Part shown: positions 7,540 through 14,470 of the stretch, piece after piece | Layout: the number at the start of each line of letters is the position of its first letter | How positions within the stretch are numbered: position 1 is the stretch's first letter | DNA from: CAZLCK01 sp964558235 | Lineage (GTDB): Bacteria > Actinomycetota > Coriobacteriia > Coriobacteriales > CADBOM01 | Assembly: GCA_964558235.1 (NCBI GenBank) | Contig: CAZLCK010000025.1 | Span: forward strand, 1-19,888 | DNA: 19,888 nt | Direction of reading: 5' to 3' | The notes under the pieces: generated by a model | What the model was told of the DNA's origin: nothing | The model's input: the letters and a program-made list of their open reading frames with translations, nothing else | Databases searched by the model: none | Program-made: the position numbers and the translations under genes

Positions 7540-7695
7540 CCCCGAGGTCTCCTAAATTTGATACAGGTGGCCGGGGCTAAAAGCTACCGGGCATTGCCTG
7601 CTCAAAGTTAACCGCGTCAGCGCGTCTAAAGCGCCATCTAGGACGCCTCTTCTTTGTAAGCAAGATTGCCCAAAGAAGTTTAGGAGACTATTTAT
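7480..7695 (+). promoter_or_regulatory. Structured leader of the mgtE-like gene with an anti-Shine-Dalgarno segment (candidate Mg2+-responsive RNA)
   Basis: The region is GC-richer than its surroundings and full of complementary segments. TAGCCCCG (7537-7544) pairs perfectly with CGGGGCTA (7572-7579) or, alternatively, its first six bases pair with GGGCTA (7499-7504). TCCTAG (7534-7539) matches CTAGGA (7638-7643). CTTCTTTG (7649-7656) pairs with CAAAGAAG (7671-7678). GTCTCCTAAA (7547-7556) is the exact complement of TTTAGGAGAC (7679-7688), which contains the SD of the mgtE-like gene; with flanking A-U and G-U pairs the helix is 14 long (7546-7559 with 7676-7689). These pairings are mutually exclusive in part, as expected for a switch controlling translation. 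It lacks the M-box consensus I know (GUUAGGUGAGGCUCC). A role in magnesium response is inferred from the genes downstream. Confidence 0.6.
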
Positions 7696-9537
7696 ATGAT
7701 TTACCTATCCCAAGTCCTGGGGATCCCTGTCATTGATGCTACTGGCAGTGAGATCGGAAAAGTCAGCGACTTAGCAATATCAACAGGTGAGGTCTTTCCC
7801 CATATCACTTCGCTTGCATTTTTAGGGCCAGACAAAACTCCATTTATGGTGTCGTGGCGCAAGTATGTCAAAACTTTTGATGACGACAAAATCACCTTAG
7901 ATGTTGAAGCTCATAATATTCGCTTTAGCTACTTGCAGCCAGACGAAATTTTACTCGCTCGCGACCTGCTAAATAAGCAGATCGTCGACACTCAAGGGAT
8001 GAAAGTCGTTCGTGTAAACGACCTTAAGCTCTCTCAATCCTACACATGGTTAAGACTTATAGGCGCTGAGGTTGGCATTCGCGGACTTTTACGCGCACTA
8101 TCTCCACGCCTTGAAAGAGCGGCTTGCGCACTTGGTAAGCTATTTCACCAGCCGCTAGAAGAAAATATCATCGCGTGGAATTACATCGAGCTGGTTGATC
8201 GCGACCTTAGCCAAGTAAAGCTTTCGGTCTCGCATAAGCGTCTACACGAGCTGCACCCAGCTGATATCGCTGACATTCTAGAGCAGCTAGATCCAAAACA
8301 ACGCGCTTTGGTCTTTGATCACCTAGATAACCAACATGCTGCCGATACGGTTGCCGAACTTGAAGACGACGTGCAAAGCGACCTAATCGAAGACATGTCG
8401 GAACATCGCGCATCTGAACTTCTAGCACAGATGGATCCAGACGACGCGGCTGACATCATTGGAGGTCTTCCCTACGACAAGGCGGAGACGCTACTTTGGC
8501 TCATGGGCGTGCAAGACCAGCACCGCATACGCGCACTTTTGGGCTACAAGGAAAAAAGCGCCGGCGGAATTATGACCACGGATGTCTTAAAGATGCTCAA
8601 AACCCAAACAGTGGCAGAAGCGATTCAGAGCGTGCGCGACCTAGGCGAAGAATACGATTCTATTCACTATGTATACATAGTTGATAATGACAACCATCTA
8701 TTTGGCACGGTCTCGCTACGTCAGCTGGTTTTGGCTAATGAAGAGACCAAGCTAGAGGATATTGCGGCCACCGATTTGTTCACCGTCTCTCCAGATATAG
8801 ATCAAGAAGAGGTCGTCGAAGCGATATCTAAATATGACCTTTTAGCCATTCCAGTTATCGATGAAAATAAGCGCCTATTAGGTATTGTTACCGTCGATGA
8901 TGCCTTTGACGTTTTGGAAGAGGAGCACGACGAAGATCTTATGCTTGCCGGCGCTAAACAGATTGGCGTTGAGAGTGGTATTTTGGGAGCACTCCCCTGG
9001 TTTTTCAAGCATATGCTGTGGATTTTTGTCTGGATTATTACCATGATGATCGTCTTTGCACTGCCGCCCTCTGCCTCGGCTGTTCTAAGCGTTCCACAGC
9101 TTGTTGTGATGCCTGTTGTTCTTGTTTTTGCAGACATCATCGGATCGTTTGCGATTAACCGCCTCATTGAATATGACAATGATGAGACGCTGGTATTTTC
9201 CAAATTACTCGGTCATAACCTTGTGATAAGCCTCATAGTGGCCACTATTTTTGCGCTGCTTTCCTTTGCGATTTTAAGCATTTTAGGCGCAAATCTACTT
9301 GGCACCCAGGGAACTATATCATTTTGGATTCCTATAGCACTGCCAGCTCTTATCTCGATTATCGCTACAGCTATCATCGGCGCTATTGTCTCTTGGGTCG
9401 CAATCCGAATGCATAAAAAAGATAAGCTGATTAGCGATGTCTCTGTCTCGCTTGTGCTTATGATTTCTGCAGTTTTAGTGCAACTAGGTTCGGCAATCTT
9501 AGTAATTAATCTTTGGATGGCTTCTATAATCGCATGA
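7696..9537 (+). CDS. MgtE-like protein: PRC-barrel, MgtE_N, CBS pair and a membrane domain lacking the MgtE pore motifs
   Basis: 613 residues. Residues about 1-140 look like PRC-barrel units (IPVIDATGSEIGKVSDLAIS). About 185-285 is an MgtE_N superhelix (LHPADIADILEQLDP, DPDDAADIIGGLP). About 290-413 is a CBS pair starting at GGIMTTD and ending LLGIVTVDDAFDVLEEE. About 434-613 holds roughly five membrane helices. In MgtE channels the cytosolic domains sense Mg2+ and the membrane part conducts it. Here the segment aligned with the GGNxGNQ region reads PVVLVFADIIGSFAI (residues 473-487), and the position aligned with the selectivity Asp432 of Thermus MgtE is about Met589. It may therefore be a sensor or regulator and not a channel. 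AGGAG lies 9 bases before the ATG. The next gene, an NRAMP-type transporter, starts 10 bases after its stop. Confidence 0.88.
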   Translation: MIYLSQVLGIPVIDATGSEIGKVSDLAISTGEVFPHITSLAFLGPDKTPFMVSWRKYVKTFDDDKITLDVEAHNIRFSYLQPDEILLARDLLNKQIVDTQGMKVVRVNDLKLSQSYTWLRLIGAEVGIRGLLRALSPRLERAACALGKLFHQPLEENIIAWNYIELVDRDLSQVKLSVSHKRLHELHPADIADILEQLDPKQRALVFDHLDNQHAADTVAELEDDVQSDLIEDMSEHRASELLAQMDPDDAADIIGGLPYDKAETLLWLMGVQDQHRIRALLGYKEKSAGGIMTTDVLKMLKTQTVAEAIQSVRDLGEEYDSIHYVYIVDNDNHLFGTVSLRQLVLANEETKLEDIAATDLFTVSPDIDQEEVVEAISKYDLLAIPVIDENKRLLGIVTVDDAFDVLEEEHDEDLMLAGAKQIGVESGILGALPWFFKHMLWIFVWIITMMIVFALPPSASAVLSVPQLVVMPVVLVFADIIGSFAINRLIEYDNDETLVFSKLLGHNLVISLIVATIFALLSFAILSILGANLLGTQGTISFWIPIALPALISIIATAIIGAIVSWVAIRMHKKDKLISDVSVSLVLMISAVLVQLGSAILVINLWMASIIA

Positions 9538-9547
9538 GGTTTGGATT

Positions 9548-10834
9548 ATGCGCAAAAATTTAGAGCAGACAAAAAATCCAAGACTTACTGGAGATGCCGA
9601 CAAGAAGAGTCGCAACAAAATACTACTCATTTTTGCTGCTATGGGTCCAGGATTGGTCTCGGCTATGGCAGGAAACGACGCTGGTGGCATCGCGACTTAT
9701 TCAACTTGTGGAGCCGAATTTGGCTATGCAACGTTGTGGATGATTCCTGTGATGATACTCTTTTTGATCATCGTGCAGGAGGCTGCTTCGCGCATGGGAG
9801 CAAGAACCGGCAAGGGCTTAGCGGCACTAATTCGAGAGCGCTTTGGCGTGCGCTTAACCGCACTGGCCATGCTTGCACTTTTGATTGCTAATACAGCTAC
9901 ATCTTTTTCTGAATTTGCAGGTATAGCGGCAGCAATGGAGCTATTTGGTGTAAGCAAGCTTGTCTCTGTGCCAATCGCAGCACTAGCTGTTTGGCTCTTA
10001 ATTACGGGAGGATCTTACAAGCGTGTTGAAAAGATCTTTCTTTTGATTTCGTGCGTGTTTTTAACCTATATCGTTGCTGGGATTATTGCCAAACCCGATT
10101 GGAGCGAAGCCCTCCAAGCTACATTTGTACCGAATCCCGTGGCTGAACCGTCCTACTTTTCGCTAATTATTGCCACAATTGGTACAACCATTGCCCCATG
10201 GATGATCTTTTTTGCACAGTCTAATGTTGTAGAAAAAGGAAGCTCTGTAAAAGATCTTAAGTTCATCCGAATTGATGCTGTAACAGGCGCAGTTGTGGCC
10301 TGTATCGTTGCGTGGTTTATTGTTTTAACAACTGGGACTGTTCTTTTTCCACAAGGGATTCATATCGAATCGGCAGCAGATGCCGCTATGGCTTTAGCTC
10401 CCATTGCAGGTGAATTTTCAGGTGTGCTGTTTGGAGCAGGACTTATGGCAGCATCACTTTTGGCTGCGTGTGTTTTGCCTTTAACTACTTCCGAAATTAT
10501 TTGTGAGGCATTTGGTTGGGAGCGCGGTGTTGATCACAATTGGAAAGAAGCTCCGCAGTTTAATACCATCTTTACTGTGATTGTGATCTTGTCGGCAATT
10601 ATCGTGTTGCTACCCAATATCGATTTAATGAGCATCATGCTAGTTGCTCAGTTTATCAGCGGAATTTTACTCCCAGTTACACTGATTTTTATGTTGTACC
10701 TACTAAAAGATCGCCGATTGATGGGTAAATATGTAAACAGATCTTGGCAAAATTTCTTGATTAAACTTGCAATCATTGTTGTGATTGGGCTTACTATCGC
10801 AACCTTTGTGATGCAATTTATGGGAATAGGTTAG
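9548..10834 (+). CDS. NRAMP-related magnesium transporter (NRMT type, SLC11 fold)
   Basis: 428 residues with about 11 hydrophobic helices, the length and layout of Nramp/MntH. TM1 keeps the family opening GPGLVSAMAG but has D44-A-G-G47 in place of DPGN. TM6 has A216-P-W-M in place of the M-P-H metal site. These replacements of the transition-metal ligands are those reported for NRAMP-related magnesium transporters, including the Eggerthella lenta protein, which carry hydrated Mg2+ and Mn2+ and are not proton-coupled. Mg2+ import is therefore the best call, from the motifs and context. The SD GAGG (9536-9539) overlaps the stop codon of the mgtE-like gene, so the pair is coupled in translation. 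Automated annotation would probably call it MntH or 'divalent metal transporter'. Confidence 0.9.
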   Translation: MRKNLEQTKNPRLTGDADKKSRNKILLIFAAMGPGLVSAMAGNDAGGIATYSTCGAEFGYATLWMIPVMILFLIIVQEAASRMGARTGKGLAALIRERFGVRLTALAMLALLIANTATSFSEFAGIAAAMELFGVSKLVSVPIAALAVWLLITGGSYKRVEKIFLLISCVFLTYIVAGIIAKPDWSEALQATFVPNPVAEPSYFSLIIATIGTTIAPWMIFFAQSNVVEKGSSVKDLKFIRIDAVTGAVVACIVAWFIVLTTGTVLFPQGIHIESAADAAMALAPIAGEFSGVLFGAGLMAASLLAACVLPLTTSEIICEAFGWERGVDHNWKEAPQFNTIFTVIVILSAIIVLLPNIDLMSIMLVAQFISGILLPVTLIFMLYLLKDRRLMGKYVNRSWQNFLIKLAIIVVIGLTIATFVMQFMGIG

Positions 10835-10938
10835 AAGCAGGTTCGAAGCAAGGTGAGCGCGTCCACCAAGCGCTTTAACACATCTCTTCCACTGTCCCTT
10901 TGACAGCAACGCAACGATAGCGCCAAAACATGCAAGCC

Positions 10939-11898
10939 TTAGCGCACAGAATCTTCTAGAGCCAGCTCCACAATAAGCTTGCATAGATCCGCAAACTCTA
11001 GGCCGACACACCTGGCAGCATCTGGGATTAACGATGTCGATGTCATACCTGGAATCGTATTAGTCTCCAATATCCAAGGTATATCATTCTCATCAATGAT
11101 CAAATCAGATCGCGATACTCCCCTGCATCCCAAAATTCTATGAGCTGCAATCGAAATATCCTGGCACTTCTGTGTAACTTCTTCAGAAAGTCTTGCTGGA
11201 CAAATATGCTCCGATCCACCCTGCGCATACTTCGACTCAAAATCGTAAAAATCACCATGTGGGATAATCTCCAAAACTGGTAATGCCACAAGCTCATCGT
11301 TGCCTAGAACAGCAACGGTCACCTCCGTGCCAGAGATAAACTGTTCTATAACAACCACATTGTCTAGCTTAAACGCCTCATCTATCGCATGTTTATAGGC
11401 CTGCTCATCTTCGACGATAAAAACACCAAAAGCCGAACCTTCGCACGCCGGTTTTATAACGACCTTTTTACCAAGTTTTGCAGAAGCCTCTTCATAATCT
11501 AATCTTTTATCTGCACTGACGCTAATCGATGCAGGAGTATTTAAGTTGCTCGACTCATAAAAAACCTTAGCCCTGGCCTTATCCATCGCAAGCGCACTGG
11601 CTAAAACTCCTGAGCCTGTAAAAGGAAGGCCAAGTTCCATGCAAACACCCTGCACACAACCATCCTCGCCACCTCGACCATGCAAGCAGTTAAAAACAAC
11701 ATCCGGCTTTAATGCCTCAAGAGCCGAAATATAGCCAGACTCACCTGTGTCGATCATCTCAACTTTAAAACCACAATCCTTCAGCCCTAAATTCACCGAC
11801 TCAGCCGACTTAATCGAAATCTCCCTCTCGGTACTCTTGCCTCCATAAAGTAGAGCAACTGTAATATTCGCAGGGACACAAGGGGCAACCTGAATCAT
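10939..11898 (-). CDS. ddl: D-alanine--D-alanine ligase
   Basis: 319 residues. An ATP-grasp enzyme that joins two D-Ala for the peptidoglycan stem. Seen in the sequence: GGKSTEREIS at residues 19-28 (Glu24 matches the substrate-binding Glu of DdlB), the DVVFNCLHGRGGEDG block, CEGSAFGVFIV of the ATP site, and the C-terminal ETNTIPGMTSTSLIP that carries the metal- and substrate-binding residues. The length is normal. The start is ATG at 11898 with GGAG 5 bases upstream. The gene is single, convergent with the NRMT gene (104-base gap) and divergent from rlmN. Four tandem AAGTTTT repeats lie directly upstream of its SD. Confidence 0.96.
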   Translation of the reverse strand: MIQVAPCVPANITVALLYGGKSTEREISIKSAESVNLGLKDCGFKVEMIDTGESGYISALEALKPDVVFNCLHGRGGEDGCVQGVCMELGLPFTGSGVLASALAMDKARAKVFYESSNLNTPASISVSADKRLDYEEASAKLGKKVVIKPACEGSAFGVFIVEDEQAYKHAIDEAFKLDNVVVIEQFISGTEVTVAVLGNDELVALPVLEIIPHGDFYDFESKYAQGGSEHICPARLSEEVTQKCQDISIAAHRILGCRGVSRSDLIIDENDIPWILETNTIPGMTSTSLIPDAARCVGLEFADLCKLIVELALEDSVR

Positions 11899-11909
11899 TG
11901 AATCTCCTA

Positions 11910-11937
11910 AAGTTTTAAGTTTTAAGTTTTAAGTTTT
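11910..11937. repeat. Four perfect 7-base tandem repeats (AAGTTTT) upstream of ddl
   Basis: Units at 11910-11916, 11917-11923, 11924-11930 and 11931-11937. On the ddl strand they read AAAACTT and end a few bases before the SD. No gene covers them. Confidence 0.9.
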
Positions 11938-12201
11938 CAACGCTTTTCGAGATCTTTTACTAAAAATCTATATGCTCATAGTTCTTTGTTTAGCATAAAG
12001 ACATACACATGGTAGATACTTTATCATGATACCCTTAAATCCGTGTTAAAAATGCTAAGGCAACTGTTATGCATCGTATGTTGCTTTTATTCGATCGGGT
12101 ATCTTTGATTGCCCAACCGTACTAGACTTATTGTTTGCTTTTGTGATTCTTCAGAATCGATTGCCGTAACCTTTACATTTGTAAAGTTTGATTGGAGAGC
12201 T
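11938..12201. promoter_or_regulatory. Divergent ddl-rlmN intergenic region with two palindromes before rlmN
   Basis: About 264 bases, AT-rich, no convincing gene. GATTCT-tc-AGAATC lies at 12145-12158 and CTTTACA-tt-TGTAAAG at 12171-12186. Both are perfect and close to the rlmN SD, and could be operator sites or RNA hairpins. Promoters for ddl and rlmN must be here, but I cannot assign -35/-10 pairs with confidence. Confidence 0.5.
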
Positions 12202-13254
12202 ATGAGTAGAACTGTTCCTGAAATTGCAGGAATTAAGGCATATGACCACGAAGGGCTGCAAGAAATCTGTGATGATCTTGGGCTTAAGACTTTTCGCCTC
12301 AAGCAGATTGAGAATTGGATCTATGGAAAGTGTGCCAGTTCATATGATGAGATGACAAATCTTTCGAAAGACCTTCGTGAAAAGCTTAAGAGCTCCTATC
12401 CGCTCACAAAAGCACAGATAGAAAATGTTCTTGAGTCTAGTGATGGTACTAAAAAGTATCTGATTAAATACTCTGATGGCACACTTGTTGAATCTGTTGG
12501 GATCCCTTCTAAATCACGCCTAACCATTTGCGTTTCTACACAAGCTGGATGCAAGATGGGTTGTGCTTTTTGTGCAACTGCTAAAGGAGGCTTCTCACGT
12601 AATCTAGCGCCAGGTGAAATTTTTGACCAGGTCGCTCTAATCGCTGAGGACTTTCATACAAAGCCAACCAATGTTGTGATGATGGGTCAGGGCGAGCCTT
12701 TAAATAATTTTGATGCATCGATCGGTGCAGCTAGGTTTTTGAATTCAAGTAATGGATTTGGAATCGGCGCACGTCATATTACTATTTCAACATGCGGAAT
12801 TGTGCCAATGATCCGACGTCTTGCTTCCATAAATGAACAATTTACTTTGGCGGTTTCTCTTCATTCTGCTATTCAAAATACTCGCGACAAACTTATGCCT
12901 GGCGTGAAAGGTTATTCGTTGGATAGATTAAGAGATTCGTTGATCTCCTACTCTGAAATCAACGGAAGACGCCCAACTTTGGAATATGCCATGATTGAAA
13001 ATGTCAATGATGATGCTCAGCATTTGGATGCTTTGATTAATTTTTGCAAGAAAATGCTCTGTCACGTGAATCTTATCCCATTAAACAGGGTTGATGGCTG
13101 CGGATATAAGCCCTCTAGGTCTTCAAAGGTTGAGACTTTTTACAGCGGTTTGATGTCACATGGTGTTAATAGCTCTATTAGAAAGTCTCGCGGAGCAGAC
13201 ATCAAGGGCGCGTGTGGACAGCTGATCGAAAATTATCAAAATCATCGCCAATAA
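12202..13254 (+). CDS. rlmN: Dual-specificity 23S rRNA/tRNA adenine-C2 methyltransferase
   Basis: 350 residues, radical SAM enzyme that methylates C2 of A2503 in 23S rRNA and A37 in tRNAs. The [4Fe-4S] ligands are C117, C121 and C124 (CKMGCAFC). The two mechanistic cysteines are C110 (in ICVSTQAGC) and C338 (in KGACGQL). Further family blocks are MMGQGEPLNN and the ISTCGIVP segment. I start it at ATG 12202, with GGAG 4 bases upstream, which gives the usual length. The open frame continues back to a TTG at 12109, but that extension would be atypical and runs through two palindromes. The gene is single on the plus strand, convergent with the small gene at 13308-13583. Confidence 0.95.
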   Translation: MSRTVPEIAGIKAYDHEGLQEICDDLGLKTFRLKQIENWIYGKCASSYDEMTNLSKDLREKLKSSYPLTKAQIENVLESSDGTKKYLIKYSDGTLVESVGIPSKSRLTICVSTQAGCKMGCAFCATAKGGFSRNLAPGEIFDQVALIAEDFHTKPTNVVMMGQGEPLNNFDASIGAARFLNSSNGFGIGARHITISTCGIVPMIRRLASINEQFTLAVSLHSAIQNTRDKLMPGVKGYSLDRLRDSLISYSEINGRRPTLEYAMIENVNDDAQHLDALINFCKKMLCHVNLIPLNRVDGCGYKPSRSSKVETFYSGLMSHGVNSSIRKSRGADIKGACGQLIENYQNHRQ

Positions 13255-13274
13255 ACCCCTTACTTTAGCTATGG

Positions 13275-13304
13275 AATACAGCGGTGGATTTTTTAGGCTG
13301 TATT
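13275..13304. terminator. Inverted repeat between convergent genes (possible weak terminator)
   Basis: AATACAGC (13275-13282) pairs with GCTGTATT (13297-13304) around a 14-base loop. It lies between the rlmN stop and the stop of the gene on the other strand. There is no good T run on either side, so termination is only a guess. Confidence 0.3.
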
Positions 13305-13307
13305 AGT

Positions 13308-13583
13308 TTAACTAATGTTTTTGGAACTCACACTCGCCCATTTGTCCTCATATTTCATTAATCTCTTTGCTTCGTTTTCATTGAAATTATCGCTAGCAGA
13401 AATAAAGTCAGCTACGTTCTTATAATGATTAACTACTTTATTTGTACTCTTTAGAACTGAGTTCACCTGCCTAGTTACTTCCTGACGTAAATCACGATCT
13501 TTAGCTACAAGATATCCTATAGCGAATGAAAATCCAATGAGCGCCCCTACTAGAGCAAACAAAGTTTGTTTTTCTTTGCTCAT
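13308..13583 (-). CDS. Small single-pass membrane protein coupled to parB
   Basis: 91 residues, no recognised family. One hydrophobic helix at about residues 8-27 (LFALVGALIGFSFAIGYLVA) is followed by a charged, probably helical cytoplasmic part with Lys/Arg/Glu. The layout resembles YtxH-type proteins, but I see no diagnostic motif. The start is ATG with AGGAG about 5 bases upstream, and it overlaps the parB stop by one base (TAATG), so it is coupled to parB in translation. This suggests, but does not prove, a role near ParB or simply a conserved operon position. Confidence 0.8.
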   Translation of the reverse strand: MSKEKQTLFALVGALIGFSFAIGYLVAKDRDLRQEVTRQVNSVLKSTNKVVNHYKNVADFISASDNFNENEAKRLMKYEDKWASVSSKNIS

Positions 13584-14470
13584 TAATACTCCTTCTGCTC
13601 ATCTAGTGCGCTTTTCCCAGAAGCGAGTAGACCGTAAATTCTCTCAAGATCCTCTTCATCTTTGAATTCAATTTCGATTTTATGCTTACCCCTAACGGTT
13701 TTTACCTTAACTGCCGCATCTAATTGTTTACGAAGCTGTCTAGCTACGATCTTAAATGACTTAGGCGATAATTCTTTCTTTTGTTTCCCTAAACCTTGAA
13801 TCGAATAAAATTTTGCGATTTTTTCAGCTTCTCTAACAGAAAGGCCTTCTGAAGCTATCTTTTTAGCTAATGCAATTCTTTTTTCTTCCTCCTCTACAGG
13901 TAATGAAAGAATCGCTCTAGCATGGCCTGCACTAATATAACCATCAAACATCATCTCTTGAATCTCTTCAGGAAGATCCAACAGTCGCAAAGAATTAGAA
14001 ATTGTTGAAGCATTTTTACTGATTGCATTTGCAATATCAACTTGCTTATATTGGCCAAGCTCCATTAAACGCTTGTAACCCCACGCCTCCTCAATAGGGT
14101 TTAAATTATCTCGCTGCAGGTTTTCTACTAACGCAATCTCTTGTGCTTTAAGCTCATCTAGAGAGATTATTCTTACAGGGATAGTTTCTAAACCTACTTT
14201 CTTGCAGGCATGATATCTACGCTCTCCAGCTACAATCTGATATCCATCTTCAAATGGGCGAACAATAATTGGTTGTAAAAGACCATCTTTTTCAATTGAT
14301 TTAGCTAAATCATTAATTTTTTCTTCAGAAAAATTTGAACGTGGCTGATTCGGATTTGGTTGTATTTTGCTTAAACTAACTTCTTCTACAATTGTATTGC
14401 TGCCAGATTCTGCTGCAGCATTACCCATCAAAGAGGAAAGTCCTCTTCCAAGTCCACCTTTATTTGACAC
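13583..14470 (-). CDS. parB: Chromosome partitioning protein ParB (Spo0J)
   Basis: 295 residues. It starts with the basic KGGLGRGLSSLMG box that in ParB proteins contacts ParA. The CTP-binding motifs are GERRY (from 82) and ENLQRDNLNP (116-125). A helix-turn-helix follows (KQVDIANAISKNASTISNSLRLLDLP), which reads parS. The C-terminal dimer domain is basic at the start and ends at DEQKEY. The start is GTG at 14470, inside the end of parA (11-base overlap), with AAGGAAG upstream. Five parS-like palindromes lie upstream of parA in this same window, which supports a complete ParABS system. Confidence 0.96.
   Translation of the reverse strand: MSNKGGLGRGLSSLMGNAAAESGSNTIVEEVSLSKIQPNPNQPRSNFSEEKINDLAKSIEKDGLLQPIIVRPFEDGYQIVAGERRYHACKKVGLETIPVRIISLDELKAQEIALVENLQRDNLNPIEEAWGYKRLMELGQYKQVDIANAISKNASTISNSLRLLDLPEEIQEMMFDGYISAGHARAILSLPVEEEEKRIALAKKIASEGLSVREAEKIAKFYSIQGLGKQKKELSPKSFKIVARQLRKQLDAAVKVKTVRGKHKIEIEFKDEEDLERIYGLLASGKSALDEQKEY

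Noticed and set aside
7480..7695. M-box (ykoK) magnesium riboswitch
   Set aside because: The conserved 5' core GUUAGGUGAGGCUCC and the later core segments are not found in order. Only loose likenesses exist (GGCUAAAAGCUACC near 7576), so I call it an unclassified leader.
9541..9891. 116-codon frame at the start of the NRMT gene
   Set aside because: It overlaps the well-supported NRMT frame and has no family features.
10840..10880. tRNA-like GGTTCGA motif after the NRMT gene
   Set aside because: There is no acceptor stem or anticodon arm around it.
10856..10882. Terminator between the NRMT gene and ddl
   Set aside because: AGCGC/GCGCT gives only a 5-pair stem with no T run and competes with a GGTG/CACC pairing; too weak to call.
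12109..12201. N-terminal extension of rlmN from TTG 12109
   Set aside because: It would add 31 residues not seen in the family, has no SD and runs through two palindromes. ATG 12202 has an SD and gives the normal length.
13055..13070. TCACGTGA inside rlmN as a sixth parS
   Set aside because: Only the 8-base centre matches; the TTT/AAA arms of the other sites are missing.
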